From assembly GCF_009674565.1 (NCBI RefSeq), contig NZ_WKJL01000021.1, positions 39,307-103,306 of the forward strand: a stretch of 64,000 nucleotides of DNA. The letters run 5' to 3'. Origin of the DNA: Duganella aquatilis. Lineage in GTDB: Bacteria > Pseudomonadota > Gammaproteobacteria > Burkholderiales > Burkholderiaceae_D. The notes below the pieces were generated by a model. It was not told where the DNA came from. It saw nothing but the letters and a program-made list of their open reading frames with translations, and searched no databases. Below are positions 7,976 to 17,823 of this stretch, one piece after another (the stretch's first letter is position 1; each line of letters begins with the position of its first letter). A program made the translations under genes and the position numbers.

Positions 7976-8475
7976 ACGTATCCCAGATAATCACGCTTGC
8001 CGATCGCGACGCCCTGGTTACGCAGGATGTCGTGAGCGGTGGTGACGTGGAAGAAGAAATTCGGCAGCGCGAACGTCAGCAGATAGCTTTGACCGGTGAA
8101 CGCCGGGAAGCCGCCGAAATTCAGATTGATGGCGCGCTCCTCATTGCCGTCCAGTTGCGCGGCGGTCACGCTTTCCAGGTAGGCGATGGTATTGGCGATG
8201 CGTTGCTGCAGCTGGTCGAATGACGTTTCGTTGTCTTCGAACTTGGGCGCCGCCACGCCGCTGAGGCGCTCCACCGCCATCTTCGACGTATCGCTGGCGC
8301 GCTGCACCTGCGCCGACAGCGGCAACATATCATCGGCCAGCCGCGCCGAAATCAACGCATCCGGCACCGAGCCATGCTGCTCGACATGCGCCTCCGCCTT
8401 CTTCAGCAACGCCGACACCACCTTCAACCCGCGCACAAACACGGGCACCGTCAGTTCATACATCGATAGCGCCAT
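7972..8475 (-). CDS. DUF1993 family protein
   Basis: The product has about 167 residues and matches the DUF1993 layout: an N-terminal helix with MYELTVPVFVRGL, a central LADDMLPLSAQV motif and a C-terminal NFFFHVTTAHDILRNQGV segment with two histidines. The family has a DinB-like four-helix fold; function is unknown. Two adjacent ATGs exist. The one at 8475 is 6 nt from AAGGAG, while the one at 8478 would be only 3 nt away, so 8475 is preferred. The gene appears to stand alone. Confidence 0.88.
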   Translation of the reverse strand: MALSMYELTVPVFVRGLKVVSALLKKAEAHVEQHGSVPDALISARLADDMLPLSAQVQRASDTSKMAVERLSGVAAPKFEDNETSFDQLQQRIANTIAYLESVTAAQLDGNEERAINLNFGGFPAFTGQSYLLTFALPNFFFHVTTAHDILRNQGVAIGKRDYLGYV

Positions 8476-8562
8476 CATCAGCTCCTTGGAAAACTGTGAG
8501 TGTAGCGCAAGGGGGAATGACGTGCAGACGGCCGCGCGGGAACACGCGGCCGCGATGGGCGC

Positions 8563-9117
8563 TTAGGCCATGGCGTCGATGTTGGCGCCGAGTTGGGCGC
8601 TGCTGGTGCTGCTGGTGCTGCTATTGGCGGCGGCCTTGGCGGCTTGGGCCATGTCGTAGACCAGCTGTTCCTGCTGGGTCACGGTGCCGTCTTCGTTTTT
8701 GTCGGCGGCTTCGTAGGTCTTGGTGGCGCTGCTGCTGGCGCTCGCGCCGCCTGCGCCACCGGCGCCTTTTGCACCGCCCGCGCCACCGGCGCCGCTGACA
8801 CCCTGCGAACCGCCTTCGCCGCCGCCTTGCGGACGTGGCGGTTTGAAATCGCCACTCTTGATCGCCGAGGTCAGGTCGTCCTTGGTGATCGAACCGGTGC
8901 CTTGCTTGTCGATGGCGTCGAACTGCTTGGTCGCGTCGTCGCTCGATACGCCTTTGGATTCCAGGCCTTTGACGAATTCGTCCTTGCTGATCGAACCGTC
9001 GGTATCGGTGTCCATGTCATCGAACATCTTGGTCGCCAGACGCGCCGCGCCTTTGGCTGGATCGAAGGTCGGGGCGCTGGTGGTCGTACTTGAAACGTTA
9101 CTGATTGCTGTGCTCAT
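8563..9117 (-). CDS. EF-hand calcium-binding protein with Gly-rich linker
   Basis: This 184-residue protein carries three EF-hand loops. Loop 1 (D36-E47) and loop 3 (D139-E150) have canonical liganding positions; loop 2 (D70-D81) has Gly at position 4 and Asp at position 12, so it is weaker. Between loops 2 and 3 lies a Gly/Ala-rich low-complexity linker (about 97-128). There is no recognisable signal peptide, but the Ser/Thr-rich, cysteine-free protein could be secreted by a non-Sec route. Bacterial EF-hand proteins of this sort act as Ca2+ buffers or sensors; a specific role cannot be given. Confidence 0.85.
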   Translation of the reverse strand: MSTAISNVSSTTTSAPTFDPAKGAARLATKMFDDMDTDTDGSISKDEFVKGLESKGVSSDDATKQFDAIDKQGTGSITKDDLTSAIKSGDFKPPRPQGGGEGGSQGVSGAGGAGGAKGAGGAGGASASSSATKTYEAADKNEDGTVTQQEQLVYDMAQAAKAAANSSTSSTSSAQLGANIDAMA

Positions 9118-9176
9118 GGTTCTTACTCCGTAGTTAAGGACACTGTCCTATTAACGAACCAAACCATGTATCCATG

Positions 9177-9200
9177 ACCCCGCACAGTGTAAAGCGGGGT
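9177..9200. terminator. Hairpin downstream of the ast operon (weak terminator candidate)
   Basis: The stem ACCCCGC / GCGGGGT has a 10-nt loop and lies 5 bp after the astE stop on the minus strand. No T run follows, so it may be a 3'-end stabilising stem or a rho-linked end and not a true intrinsic terminator. Confidence 0.35.
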
Positions 9201-9205
9201 AAAGA

Positions 9206-10207
9206 TCAATCGACACGCACCACCATCAGCCCCGCGCGCAGGCCTACCCGCACATCGGGATTCGGAAACACCACCAGCTCCTCCGGATACTGCACGGTGT
9301 AGACCGTATCGCCATCGCGCGCAATCTCTTCACCCTGTTTCATGGCGGTGAAGTTATGCGTCTCTTTACCAAACGCCATCTGGAACTGGTCGCTCAACTT
9401 GATGATCTGCCGCGCCGTGTTGAAGATGTGCGGCCGCTGCGCGCCCTCGCGCCTGGCCGCGCCGCGCAGCAAATCGTCCAGCGCCTGCGACGCGTCCCTG
9501 AACTGCGCCAGGTCATTCTGACCCAGCGTGCCGATGCGACCCAGTTCTATCGTGGTGCCGGCCGCCGCGTGATGCTCGGCCGAGTAGTAGCTGTACGTCC
9601 CGACCGATGCCGGATTCATAATGATGGCGCCAATGCCGGCAAGCCCCAGCCAGTCAATCAGCTGCCCGCGCGCCGCATCGGGTATCAACTCCGGCACGAT
9701 GGCAAACGTCGGATACACGGACGGACGAATCGCCGTGTGCAGATCGAGATGCCAGCGCTGCGGCCCCGCATCCTTGAAGAACGCGGTGGTGGCCGCGATC
9801 ATCACATCCGCGCGCGCCGCTTCGGCCGTGCCTTCCAGCGTGCCGCGCTGCGCACGGAACATGCGGTTCAGGTCCGCATCGATGAAGCGCTTGCCGGCGC
9901 GGATCGCGCCGATATTGCCGACGCAAAGCATCAGGTCCACCGCCAGCGCGGAGGGCTGATGCGACAAGGCGTCCAGCAGATAAGCCACGACCTCAATCGG
10001 CCCCGTCTCGTCGCCATGCACGCCGACCGAGATCAGCACCGCCGGCCGCGCTGCATCGCGCACGCCGGCGGCGGTGATCGTGATGATTCCATCCGCCGGT
10101 TCGGCGACCGCAAAACCGGCCGACGTGAAGCGCCGCGCGACGGCGCTGAAATCCGCCTCCGCGAGCGCGCGCACGGCCTCCGGCAAAGCTGACGGCAAAT
10201 CGCTCAT
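9206..10207 (-). CDS. astE: Succinylglutamate desuccinylase
   Basis: This enzyme hydrolyses N-succinylglutamate to glutamate and succinate, the last step of the arginine succinyltransferase pathway, in the cytoplasm. The 333-residue protein has the M14-like zinc site: H64 and E67 in VGVHGDETGP and H157 in HLDLHT, with the spacing found in E. coli AstE. The ATG at 10207 begins the protein at MSDLPSAL, 4 nt after the gdhB stop. A longer upstream frame exists, but it runs inside gdhB. As the last gene of the ast operon it directly follows glutamate dehydrogenase, which consumes its product. Confidence 0.95.
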   Translation of the reverse strand: MSDLPSALPEAVRALAEADFSAVARRFTSAGFAVAEPADGIITITAAGVRDAARPAVLISVGVHGDETGPIEVVAYLLDALSHQPSALAVDLMLCVGNIGAIRAGKRFIDADLNRMFRAQRGTLEGTAEAARADVMIAATTAFFKDAGPQRWHLDLHTAIRPSVYPTFAIVPELIPDAARGQLIDWLGLAGIGAIIMNPASVGTYSYYSAEHHAAAGTTIELGRIGTLGQNDLAQFRDASQALDDLLRGAARREGAQRPHIFNTARQIIKLSDQFQMAFGKETHNFTAMKQGEEIARDGDTVYTVQYPEELVVFPNPDVRVGLRAGLMVVRVD

Positions 10208-10211
10208 CGTG

Positions 10212-13200
10212 TTACGCCGCCAATGCCGTGGTGCTGGCGTTGACCGCTTCGGACAGGGCCCACACATCCAGCATCGCCTGCTCCAGGTCCGTCGCCAGCG
10301 CGTAGCCGGACAGACCCAGCGTGTTGGCGACCACCTCCACCGCCTCCAGCGCCGAATGATCGCCGGTGGCATGTTTCAGCACCTGCGACAGCAAGCGTTG
10401 CTGCGTGCGGCGCAGCGCGTTCTGCGCGTAGCTGCGCAGCTGTTCCTGCGAACGGCTGGTGGCCGGCAGCTTCAGGCCGCGCTCCAGCGTATCGATGCCG
10501 ACCTGCGCGCGCAGCGCCAGGCCAACCTGCAGGAACGCCGGCAAGTCCATGCCCGCCGGACGCGATACCGACAGCGCCGCAAACACGAACGCCGCCACTG
10601 CTTCGATCGCATCGACCGCCATCCAGGCGCGCACGAACTCCACCGGCAGGCCGGCGGTCAGCTCCGCTTCCGACTGCCCGCTGGCAGGCGTCAGCTGCAC
10701 CAGCGTTTCCGGATTGGCGAACAGGCCGGTCAACTCGCCGACGCCATTGCGCAACTGATCGGCAGGCACCGACAGCGCGCCTTCGATGACCGCCTTCTGC
10801 AGCACGCGGCTATGCGCATCGACCTTGATCGACGCCGCACGCGGCACTTTCAGCGCATCCGCATCCAGCGCGTTGTACACCGGCGCCAGATTCAGCGCGG
10901 ACCATGCCTGGCCCCACGCCAGGATCACATCCGCTTCATCCACGCCATGCTCGCCGGCCAGCTGGCGCAGCATCAGCGGACCGCAGCGGTTCACCGATTC
11001 ATTCGCCAGCACGGTCGCCAGGATGGCGTTGGCCAGCGGGTGCGCCAGCGCTGGACGCGTTGCCACCAGCAGATCCGGGAAGTACGGCTTCAGCATCGAT
11101 TCAGCCCAGCTGTTCTCGGTCAGCGGCAATGCCGACAGAATGCGCTTGTAGCGGTTCTTCACGTTGGCGATGACCACCGCCAGTTCCGGCGTGGTCAGGC
11201 CGCGGCCGTCGGCCTTGCGGCGCGCCAGTTCCGCCACCGACGGCAGCTGCTCCAGTTCACGCGACAGCGCGCCCTCTTCTTCCAGCGATGCGATCAGCGC
11301 CGCATAACCATCCTGCACTTCGGCGTCGGTCTGCGCCTGCAGTTCGCGCACCAGCAACTGCGTTTGCAGCGTGTTGTCGCGCAGGACCAGGCGTTCGATA
11401 TCGTCGGTCATGTCGTTCAGCGTGCGGTTGCGGTCCGCTTCGCTCAACTGGCCGGCGTTCATTTCCACGTCCAGCCACATCTTCGCATTCACTTCGTGGT
11501 CCGAGCAATCCACGCCGGCCGAGTTGTCGATCGCATCGGTGAAGATGCGGCCGCCGGACAGCGCGAACTCGATACGACCGGCCTGCGTCGCCCCCAGGTT
11601 GCCGCCTTCGGTCACCACCTTGCAGCGCAGCTGGTTGCCGTCCACGCGGATGTTGTCGTTGGCGCGGTCCTTCACTTGCGCGTGGGTCTCGGTCGAGGCC
11701 TTGATGTAGGTGCCGATGCCGCCGTTGTAGAACAGGTCCACCGGCGCCAGCAGGATGCGGTGCATCAGCTCTTCCGGCGGCAGCGCGGTTTCCTCGATAT
11801 CCAGCACGGCGCGGATTTCAGGCGACAGTTCGATCGAACGCGCGCTGCGCGGGAACACGCCGCCGCCTTGCGAGATCAGTGCCTTGTTGTAGTCTTCCCA
11901 CGAGGAGCGCGGCAGCGCGAACATGCGCTCGCGTTCCTTGAACGAGACTTCCATGTCCGGATTCGGATCGAGGAAAATATGGCGGTGATCGAACGCCGCC
12001 ACGATCTTCAGCTTGCGCGACAACAGTGCGCCGTTGCCGAACACGTCACCCGACATATCGCCCACGCCTACCATCGTCACCGGCGATACGTGGATGTCGT
12101 GATCCATTTCGTAGAAGTGGCGCTTGACCGCTTCGAACGCGCCCTTGGCGGTGATGCCCATCTTCTTGTGGTCGTAGCCGTTCGAGCCGCCCGACGCGAA
12201 CGCGTCGCCCAGCCAGAAACCGCGTTGCACGGCGATGCCGTTGGCGATGTCGGAGAAGGTCGCGGTGCCCTTGTCGGCCGCCACCACCAGGTAAGGATCG
12301 TTAGGATCGTAGACCACGGTATCGGCCGGCGGTACGATATTACCCAGCACGCGGTTGTCGGTCACTTCCAGCAGGCTGGCGATGAACAGGCGGTACACTG
12401 CCTCGCCTTCCGCCGCGATGGTTTCGCGTACGGCGTCCTTTGGCATCTGCTTGCACACGAAACCACCCTTGGCGCCGGCCGGCACGATGACGGCGTTCTT
12501 CACCATCTGCGCCTTCACCAGGCCCAGGACTTCGGTGCGGTAGTCTTCCATGCGGTCCGACCAGCGCAGGCCGCCGCGCGCGACCGGGCCGCCGCGCAGG
12601 TGCACGCCTTCGAAGCGGCGCGAGAACACGAAGATCTCGCGGAACGGACGCGGTTCCGGCACCAGCAGCAGATTGCTGGTATCGAACTTGAAGATGATCT
12701 TGTCGCCCTGCTGATCGTTCTGGAAGTAGTTGGTGCGCAGCGTGGCGCTGATCAGCGTTGCCATCGCGCCCAGCACTTCCTCGCTGTCGGCGTGGTTGAT
12801 GGCCGGCAGGCGGCTCTTGATATCGGCAACCTTGTCCAGCGCGGCGGCGCGGGTGGCGTCGTCGTTCTTCAGATCGAAGCGTTGCAGGAAGGCGTCCACC
12901 AGTTCCTTGACGATGGCCGGCTGCTTGCGCAGCGTCTCGGCCATGTAGCGCACCGAGAAGCGCGGGCTGGCCTGGCGCCAGTAACTCATGTAGGCGCGCA
13001 CCAGCTGCACTTCGCGCACGCTCAGGCCACCTTCGACCACCAGGCCGTTCAGGCGGCCATCTTCGGCGGCGTCGTTGAACAGCGCGGCGAACAGCTCTTC
13101 CGCCACCGGTACGATTTCCGGCTTGGCCAGCTTGGCCGCGCTTTCCGCATCCACCGACAGGCTGGTGACGTAGTGACGCTCGCCGTTCACGCGCAGCGAA

Positions 13201-14924
13201 TGCGCCTGTTCGCGGTCGATGGTCACGCCGGCGTTATGCAGCGCCGGCAGGATGGTCGACAGCGACGGCACGCGGTCGACCGAGTACAGGCGGATCGTGG
13301 TGTGGCCGTTGTCGGCTTCCACGCGCACGTTCACGCGCGACGGATCGGGATTGCGCAGGATCGCGCCTAGGTCGTGGAAGGCGGCGGACGGCGTGGTGGT
13401 GGCGACGTAATCGGTCGGCAGCATGGCGCACATCTTGCGCAGGCTGGCGCGCAGCGGCACGTCGGCGACGGCGTCGGCCAGCACGGAGAATTGATCGTGC
13501 CAGCCGTCCATCACCGCCAGCAGCGGTTGCTGGATATCGGTTTCCAGGTCCAGCGGGTAGCGCGCACCGTGGGCGATCAGGTAGACGCGGGCCAGCGGAC
13601 CGTCGGCCACCAGCGTTTGCGAACTGACGTGCTGCGCGCCGGAACTGGCTTGCAGCGCCTTGGCCAGGGCCGAAGCGACGCTTGCGCTGTAACGCTCGCG
13701 CGGCAGGTAGACCAGCACATTCAGGTGGCGCGCATAGACGTCGCGGCGGGCGAACACCTTGGCGCGCGGCTGCTTGTACAGCGAGACCACAGCGCCACAG
13801 ACTTCGGCCAGCCATTCAGGGTCCGCTTCCAGCGCTTCGGTGCGCGGCAGCGATTCGAGGATCTCGACGAACTTCTCGGCGCGGAAGCCTTCCTGGCGCA
13901 CGCCGGCGATGCTCAGCACGCGCGCCACGCGGCCGCGCGCGAACGGCAGGCGGTTCAGCGGGGTCGAGGTGGCGGCGCGGGTGAACAGGCCGACGAAGCA
14001 GTATTCGCCGAGGATCGCGCCTTGCGCGTCGGTGCGGCGGATGCCGATGAAGTCCAGCTGCTGGTCGCGGTGCAGCGTGCCTTCCACGTCGGCCTTGACG
14101 ATGGACAGGGTGTGACCGCGCTTGGACAGCGTATCGAAATCGCCAGGGATGTTGGCCAGGCAGGTGCCGTACACCGGATGCGAGGTATCCTGCAGCACGC
14201 CGATGCGGCTCGGGATATCGCGTTCCAGTTCACGCACGCCAGGCTTGACGGCGTAGTAGGCGTAGCCGAACGGCTCGAAGCCTTCGGTCTTGGCCCACTC
14301 CAGGAAGGCGGCGACTTCCTTGCCTTCTTCGCCATGCGCTGCGGCTTCGGCACCGATGCGGCTGAAGTGTTCCAGCATCGCGGCGCGGTCGCGGCGCACC
14401 ACGGCGGCGTCGCGCGACACCATCTCGATGCGTTCCACCAGCATGCCGATTTCGGCTTCCGGCAAGTCTTCGGTCAGCAGCACCAGCACGTAGGATTCCA
14501 GCTTGGCGCCGGCTTCGCCGACGGCGGTTACCGCGCCATCCGCATCGCGCGTCACCGGCAGCACGGCGTTCAGCACACCGTTGGCGGTGACGCGCAGTTT
14601 GCGCATCGCCATCACGATGGAGTCCACCAGGTACGGCATGTCGTCGTTCAGGATCAGCAGCGCGGTGGCCATGCCGCCGCGGCCATCGGCATAGCGCAGC
14701 CTGGCGATCTGCGCGCCGCTGCCGCGACGCAGCGCAGTCTGTGTGAAACCACCCCACAGCACCGGCGCCAGACTGTCGGGCGCGGTGCCGGCCAGATCGT
14801 CATCGTCCAGTGAGTTCAACCAGGCGGCGATCAGCGCGGCAACCTGGCTATCGTCGCCAGGCGACTTGCTTGCATTGACCAGGTCCAGCGCCTGTTTGCG
14901 CAGGTCTTGTGGGGTTTGTTTCAT
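10212..14924 (-). CDS. gdhB: Large NAD-specific glutamate dehydrogenase (about 180-kDa class)
   Basis: The enzyme oxidatively deaminates glutamate to 2-oxoglutarate and ammonium with NAD+. At 1570 residues it is of the large bacterial GDH class, with a long N-terminal regulatory part (ACT-like segments within about 1-600), the catalytic core (about 700-1200, including SDRMEDYRTEVLGLVKAQMVKNAVIVPAGAKGG split over adjacent motifs, and the NAD-binding part) and a C-terminal helical region. Start ATG 14924 follows GGAG. The gene sits between astB and astE, 71 nt after astB and 4 nt before astE. In Pseudomonas gdhB is separate from aruCFGDBE although both respond to arginine through ArgR (family knowledge). 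Here it is part of the operon. Confidence 0.95.
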   Translation of the reverse strand: MKQTPQDLRKQALDLVNASKSPGDDSQVAALIAAWLNSLDDDDLAGTAPDSLAPVLWGGFTQTALRRGSGAQIARLRYADGRGGMATALLILNDDMPYLVDSIVMAMRKLRVTANGVLNAVLPVTRDADGAVTAVGEAGAKLESYVLVLLTEDLPEAEIGMLVERIEMVSRDAAVVRRDRAAMLEHFSRIGAEAAAHGEEGKEVAAFLEWAKTEGFEPFGYAYYAVKPGVRELERDIPSRIGVLQDTSHPVYGTCLANIPGDFDTLSKRGHTLSIVKADVEGTLHRDQQLDFIGIRRTDAQGAILGEYCFVGLFTRAATSTPLNRLPFARGRVARVLSIAGVRQEGFRAEKFVEILESLPRTEALEADPEWLAEVCGAVVSLYKQPRAKVFARRDVYARHLNVLVYLPRERYSASVASALAKALQASSGAQHVSSQTLVADGPLARVYLIAHGARYPLDLETDIQQPLLAVMDGWHDQFSVLADAVADVPLRASLRKMCAMLPTDYVATTTPSAAFHDLGAILRNPDPSRVNVRVEADNGHTTIRLYSVDRVPSLSTILPALHNAGVTIDREQAHSLRVNGERHYVTSLSVDAESAAKLAKPEIVPVAEELFAALFNDAAEDGRLNGLVVEGGLSVREVQLVRAYMSYWRQASPRFSVRYMAETLRKQPAIVKELVDAFLQRFDLKNDDATRAAALDKVADIKSRLPAINHADSEEVLGAMATLISATLRTNYFQNDQQGDKIIFKFDTSNLLLVPEPRPFREIFVFSRRFEGVHLRGGPVARGGLRWSDRMEDYRTEVLGLVKAQMVKNAVIVPAGAKGGFVCKQMPKDAVRETIAAEGEAVYRLFIASLLEVTDNRVLGNIVPPADTVVYDPNDPYLVVAADKGTATFSDIANGIAVQRGFWLGDAFASGGSNGYDHKKMGITAKGAFEAVKRHFYEMDHDIHVSPVTMVGVGDMSGDVFGNGALLSRKLKIVAAFDHRHIFLDPNPDMEVSFKERERMFALPRSSWEDYNKALISQGGGVFPRSARSIELSPEIRAVLDIEETALPPEELMHRILLAPVDLFYNGGIGTYIKASTETHAQVKDRANDNIRVDGNQLRCKVVTEGGNLGATQAGRIEFALSGGRIFTDAIDNSAGVDCSDHEVNAKMWLDVEMNAGQLSEADRNRTLNDMTDDIERLVLRDNTLQTQLLVRELQAQTDAEVQDGYAALIASLEEEGALSRELEQLPSVAELARRKADGRGLTTPELAVVIANVKNRYKRILSALPLTENSWAESMLKPYFPDLLVATRPALAHPLANAILATVLANESVNRCGPLMLRQLAGEHGVDEADVILAWGQAWSALNLAPVYNALDADALKVPRAASIKVDAHSRVLQKAVIEGALSVPADQLRNGVGELTGLFANPETLVQLTPASGQSEAELTAGLPVEFVRAWMAVDAIEAVAAFVFAALSVSRPAGMDLPAFLQVGLALRAQVGIDTLERGLKLPATSRSQEQLRSYAQNALRRTQQRLLSQVLKHATGDHSALEAVEVVANTLGLSGYALATDLEQAMLDVWALSEAVNASTTALAA

Positions 14925-14995
14925 CTTCGCTTCTCCAATACGTTATAGGTATTTGTGTTGCAAAACGCCGCGCCGGCTTGTGGCTGCGCGGCTAG

Positions 14996-16330
14996 TTAAT
15001 CGTAGAGTCCCGGCAGGCCAAGAATGCGGCTCAACTCTTCCAGCGCATTATGCACTTCTATTGCCAGTTGCGGGTCTGCCAAATCGGCAGGTTCCAGGCG
15101 GTCGCGGTAGTGCTTTTCCACCCACGCCACCAGCGTGTGATACAGCGCTTCGGTCATCACCACGCCCTGGTGCATGGCCGCCGCTTCGGCATCGGTCAGC
15201 GCCACGCGCAAGCGCAGGCACGCAGGGCCGCCGCCGTTGCGCATCGACTGGCGCAGGTCGAAGTGAATCAGCTCATCGATAACACTACCGCCGGCCACCA
15301 GGCCATCCAGATAGGATGCCACGGATGCGACTTCCTGGCATTCCTGCGGAATCACCAGTGCCATCTTGCCATTGTCCTTGCTCAGCAGCTGGCTGTTGAA
15401 CAGATAGCTCGCCACCGCATCGGCCACCGGCACCCTGGCGGTATCGACGCGGATCGCGTTCAGGTCCGCGCCCACGCCGGCCATCGCGCGGCGCAGCTGA
15501 TCGAGCGCGCCGGCTTCGTCGGCGAACGCCTGTTCGTGGTAGAACAGGGCATTGGCGTTACCTACCGCGATCACGTCGTTGTGGAACACACCCTGGTCAA
15601 TGACGTCGGGGTTCTGCTGGATGTAGACGGTGCGCTCGGCCGACAGGCCATGCAGGCGCGCCACGGCTTGCGATGCTTCCAGCGTCTGGCGCGCCGGGTA
15701 TTTTTTCGGCGCGCTTGCGGAGGCGTCGAACTCGATGCGGCCGTAGACGAACATCTCGACGCCGGCGCTGCCGTGGTCCTTGCACAGACGCGTGTGATTG
15801 GCCGCGCCCTCATCGCCGAAGGCCGGCGTGCCGGGCAGCGCATCGTGCACGGCGAAGTGCTTCGCGTCCTTGAAGATGGCGCGCAGCGCGCGGGACGACT
15901 GCTCATGCTCGAAAGCGCGATGCAGCTTGTTGTTCAGGTTCGCCGCGGTGAAATGCAGGCGACCGTCGGCGCTGTCGGCCGATGGGCTGACAGTGGCCGC
16001 ATTCGCGGTCCACATCGGCGATGCCGAATACGCGCACGCCAGGATCACCGGCGACTCTTTCGCGGCCCTGGCCAGCACCTCGGCATCCGTGCCCGTAAAG
16101 CCGATGCTGCGCAGCAGGCGGAAGTTCGGACGGTCCTGCGGCGGCAAGAGCGCCTGGCCGAAGCCGCGTGACGCCAGCGCGCGCATCTTGGCCAGGCCTT
16201 GCAGCGCGGCCAGCTTGGGATTGGATGCGCTCTTGACGTTGCTGAACGAGGCCACGTTACCGAACGACAGGCCGGCGTAGTTGTGCGATGGACCGACGAG
16301 GCCGTCGAAGTTGAATTCGCGTGCTGACAT
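14996..16330 (-). CDS. astB: N-succinylarginine dihydrolase
   Basis: The enzyme converts N2-succinylarginine to N2-succinylornithine, CO2 and two ammonia. The 444-residue protein matches AstB over its full length, from the N-terminal EFNFDGLVGPSHNYAGLS to the C-terminal SRILGLPGLYD. The nucleophilic Cys is C371 in NGGGPACLRLRV, with the Glu of FGDEGAANHTRL and the His of GVFHNDV completing the pentein-fold catalytic triad. It lies 11 nt after astD in the same operon. Confidence 0.96.
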   Translation of the reverse strand: MSAREFNFDGLVGPSHNYAGLSFGNVASFSNVKSASNPKLAALQGLAKMRALASRGFGQALLPPQDRPNFRLLRSIGFTGTDAEVLARAAKESPVILACAYSASPMWTANAATVSPSADSADGRLHFTAANLNNKLHRAFEHEQSSRALRAIFKDAKHFAVHDALPGTPAFGDEGAANHTRLCKDHGSAGVEMFVYGRIEFDASASAPKKYPARQTLEASQAVARLHGLSAERTVYIQQNPDVIDQGVFHNDVIAVGNANALFYHEQAFADEAGALDQLRRAMAGVGADLNAIRVDTARVPVADAVASYLFNSQLLSKDNGKMALVIPQECQEVASVASYLDGLVAGGSVIDELIHFDLRQSMRNGGGPACLRLRVALTDAEAAAMHQGVVMTEALYHTLVAWVEKHYRDRLEPADLADPQLAIEVHNALEELSRILGLPGLYD

Positions 16331-16341
16331 GGATGCGGCCC

Positions 16342-17823
16342 TTAGAAGTGCATGCCCGGCGACAGCTTCGCAGGCATTTCGAGTACGTTGTTTTCAATCG
16401 ATGCGACCGGGTAGGCGCAGTAGTCCGCCGCGTAGTAGGCGCTTGGACGATGGTTGCCCGACTGGCCCACGCCGCCGAACGGCGCGCTGCTGGCGGCGCC
16501 GGTGGTCGGACGGTTCCAGTTGACGATACCGGCACGGGCGCGCACCTGGAAAATCTTCCACAGGTTTTCGTCGTTCGAGATCAGCGCCGAGGCCAGGCCG
16601 AACGAAGTGTTGTTGGCGGCGTCGATGGCGCTGTCGAAATCGGCCACGCGGATGATTTGCAGCAGCGGACCAAACCACTCTTCGTCCGGAATGCCCTTGG
16701 CGTCGGTAACATCGACGATGCCGGCCGAGACAAAGCCGCTGTTGACGTCCAGGTGCTTCATCTCCAGCAGCAGCTTGCCGCCGCGCGCCACCATGTCGGC
16801 CTGCGCCTGCACCAGGCGTTTGGCAACCGCCGCCGACACCACGGGGCCCATGAACGGCGCCGGTTCGGCGTCCGATGGGCCGACGGTCAGGCGGCTGGCC
16901 ACATCGACAAGGCGCGCGACGATCGCATCGCCGGCGGCGCCGGTCGGCAGGATCAGGCGGCGCGCGCAGGTGCAGCGCTGGCCGGCCGAGATGAAGGCCG
17001 ACGATACCGCCATGAACACGGCCGCGTCGATTTCCTTCGCGTCCCAGATCACCAGCGGGTTGTTGCCGCCCATTTCCAGCGCCAGCATCTTGCCCGGCTG
17101 ACCGCCAAACTGTTTATGCAGCGCGGTGCCGGTCTGGCAGCTGCCGGTGAACAGCACGCCGTCCAGCAGCTTGCTCTGGCCCAGCGCGACGCCGGTTTCG
17201 CGGCCGCCGTTGACCAGATTGAGCACACCATACGGCAGGCCGGCCTGCTCCCACAGCTGCACGGTCTTGATAGCGGTGCGCGGCGCGTATTCGCTCGGCT
17301 TGAACACCACCGTATTCCCGGCGATCAGCGCCGGCACGATATGACCATTCGGCAGGTGGCCGGGGAAGTTATACGGACCAAACACGCCGAACACGCCGTG
17401 AGGACGATGACGCAGCACCGCTTCGCCATCGGCCACCTTGTTGTGCGATTCACCGGTGCGCGCGCCATAGGCCTGCACCGAGATGTCGATCTTGTTGGCC
17501 ATGGTGGTCACTTCGGTGCGCGCCTCCCACAGCGGCTTGCCCACTTCCTCGGCGATCAGCAGCGCCAGCTCCTCGGCGTCCTGCTTGAGCAGGTCGCGGA
17601 AGCGGGTGCAGACGGCGATGCGCTGTTCCAGCGGCGCCAATGCCCACGCATCGAACGCGGCACGGGCGGCGGTGGTGGCCTGCGCCACATCCAGTGCGGT
17701 CGATTCGTTGCTGGACCAGGTCTGCTTGCCGGTGGCCGGATTGATGGTGACCAGCTCCGCGCCGCTGCCGGCAAGCCATTCGCCGTTGATGAAGTTGCTG
17801 ATGTTGGGCGTTGAATTAGCCAT
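16342..17823 (-). CDS. astD: N-succinylglutamate 5-semialdehyde dehydrogenase
   Basis: This NAD-dependent aldehyde dehydrogenase turns succinylglutamate semialdehyde into succinylglutamate. The 493-residue protein has the family features: GPYNFPGHLPNGHIVPAL and the nucleotide loop VLFTGSCQTGTALH, general base E250 (LALEMGGNNP) and nucleophile C284 (GQRCTCARR). The start overlaps the aruG stop by 8 nt, which points to translational coupling. Confidence 0.96.
   Translation of the reverse strand: MANSTPNISNFINGEWLAGSGAELVTINPATGKQTWSSNESTALDVAQATTAARAAFDAWALAPLEQRIAVCTRFRDLLKQDAEELALLIAEEVGKPLWEARTEVTTMANKIDISVQAYGARTGESHNKVADGEAVLRHRPHGVFGVFGPYNFPGHLPNGHIVPALIAGNTVVFKPSEYAPRTAIKTVQLWEQAGLPYGVLNLVNGGRETGVALGQSKLLDGVLFTGSCQTGTALHKQFGGQPGKMLALEMGGNNPLVIWDAKEIDAAVFMAVSSAFISAGQRCTCARRLILPTGAAGDAIVARLVDVASRLTVGPSDAEPAPFMGPVVSAAVAKRLVQAQADMVARGGKLLLEMKHLDVNSGFVSAGIVDVTDAKGIPDEEWFGPLLQIIRVADFDSAIDAANNTSFGLASALISNDENLWKIFQVRARAGIVNWNRPTTGAASSAPFGGVGQSGNHRPSAYYAADYCAYPVASIENNVLEMPAKLSPGMHF

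Noticed and set aside
8720..9100. Gly/Ala-rich open frames on plus opposite the EF-hand gene
   Set aside because: They result from the repetitive linker of the EF-hand gene, whose loops are clear on minus.
10074..13370. A 1098-codon plus-strand frame opposite gdhB, and another further on at 13374-14813
   Set aside because: Both are reverse-strand shadows of the glutamate dehydrogenase gene. They have no ribosome site, no motifs and a biased His/Arg/Gln content.
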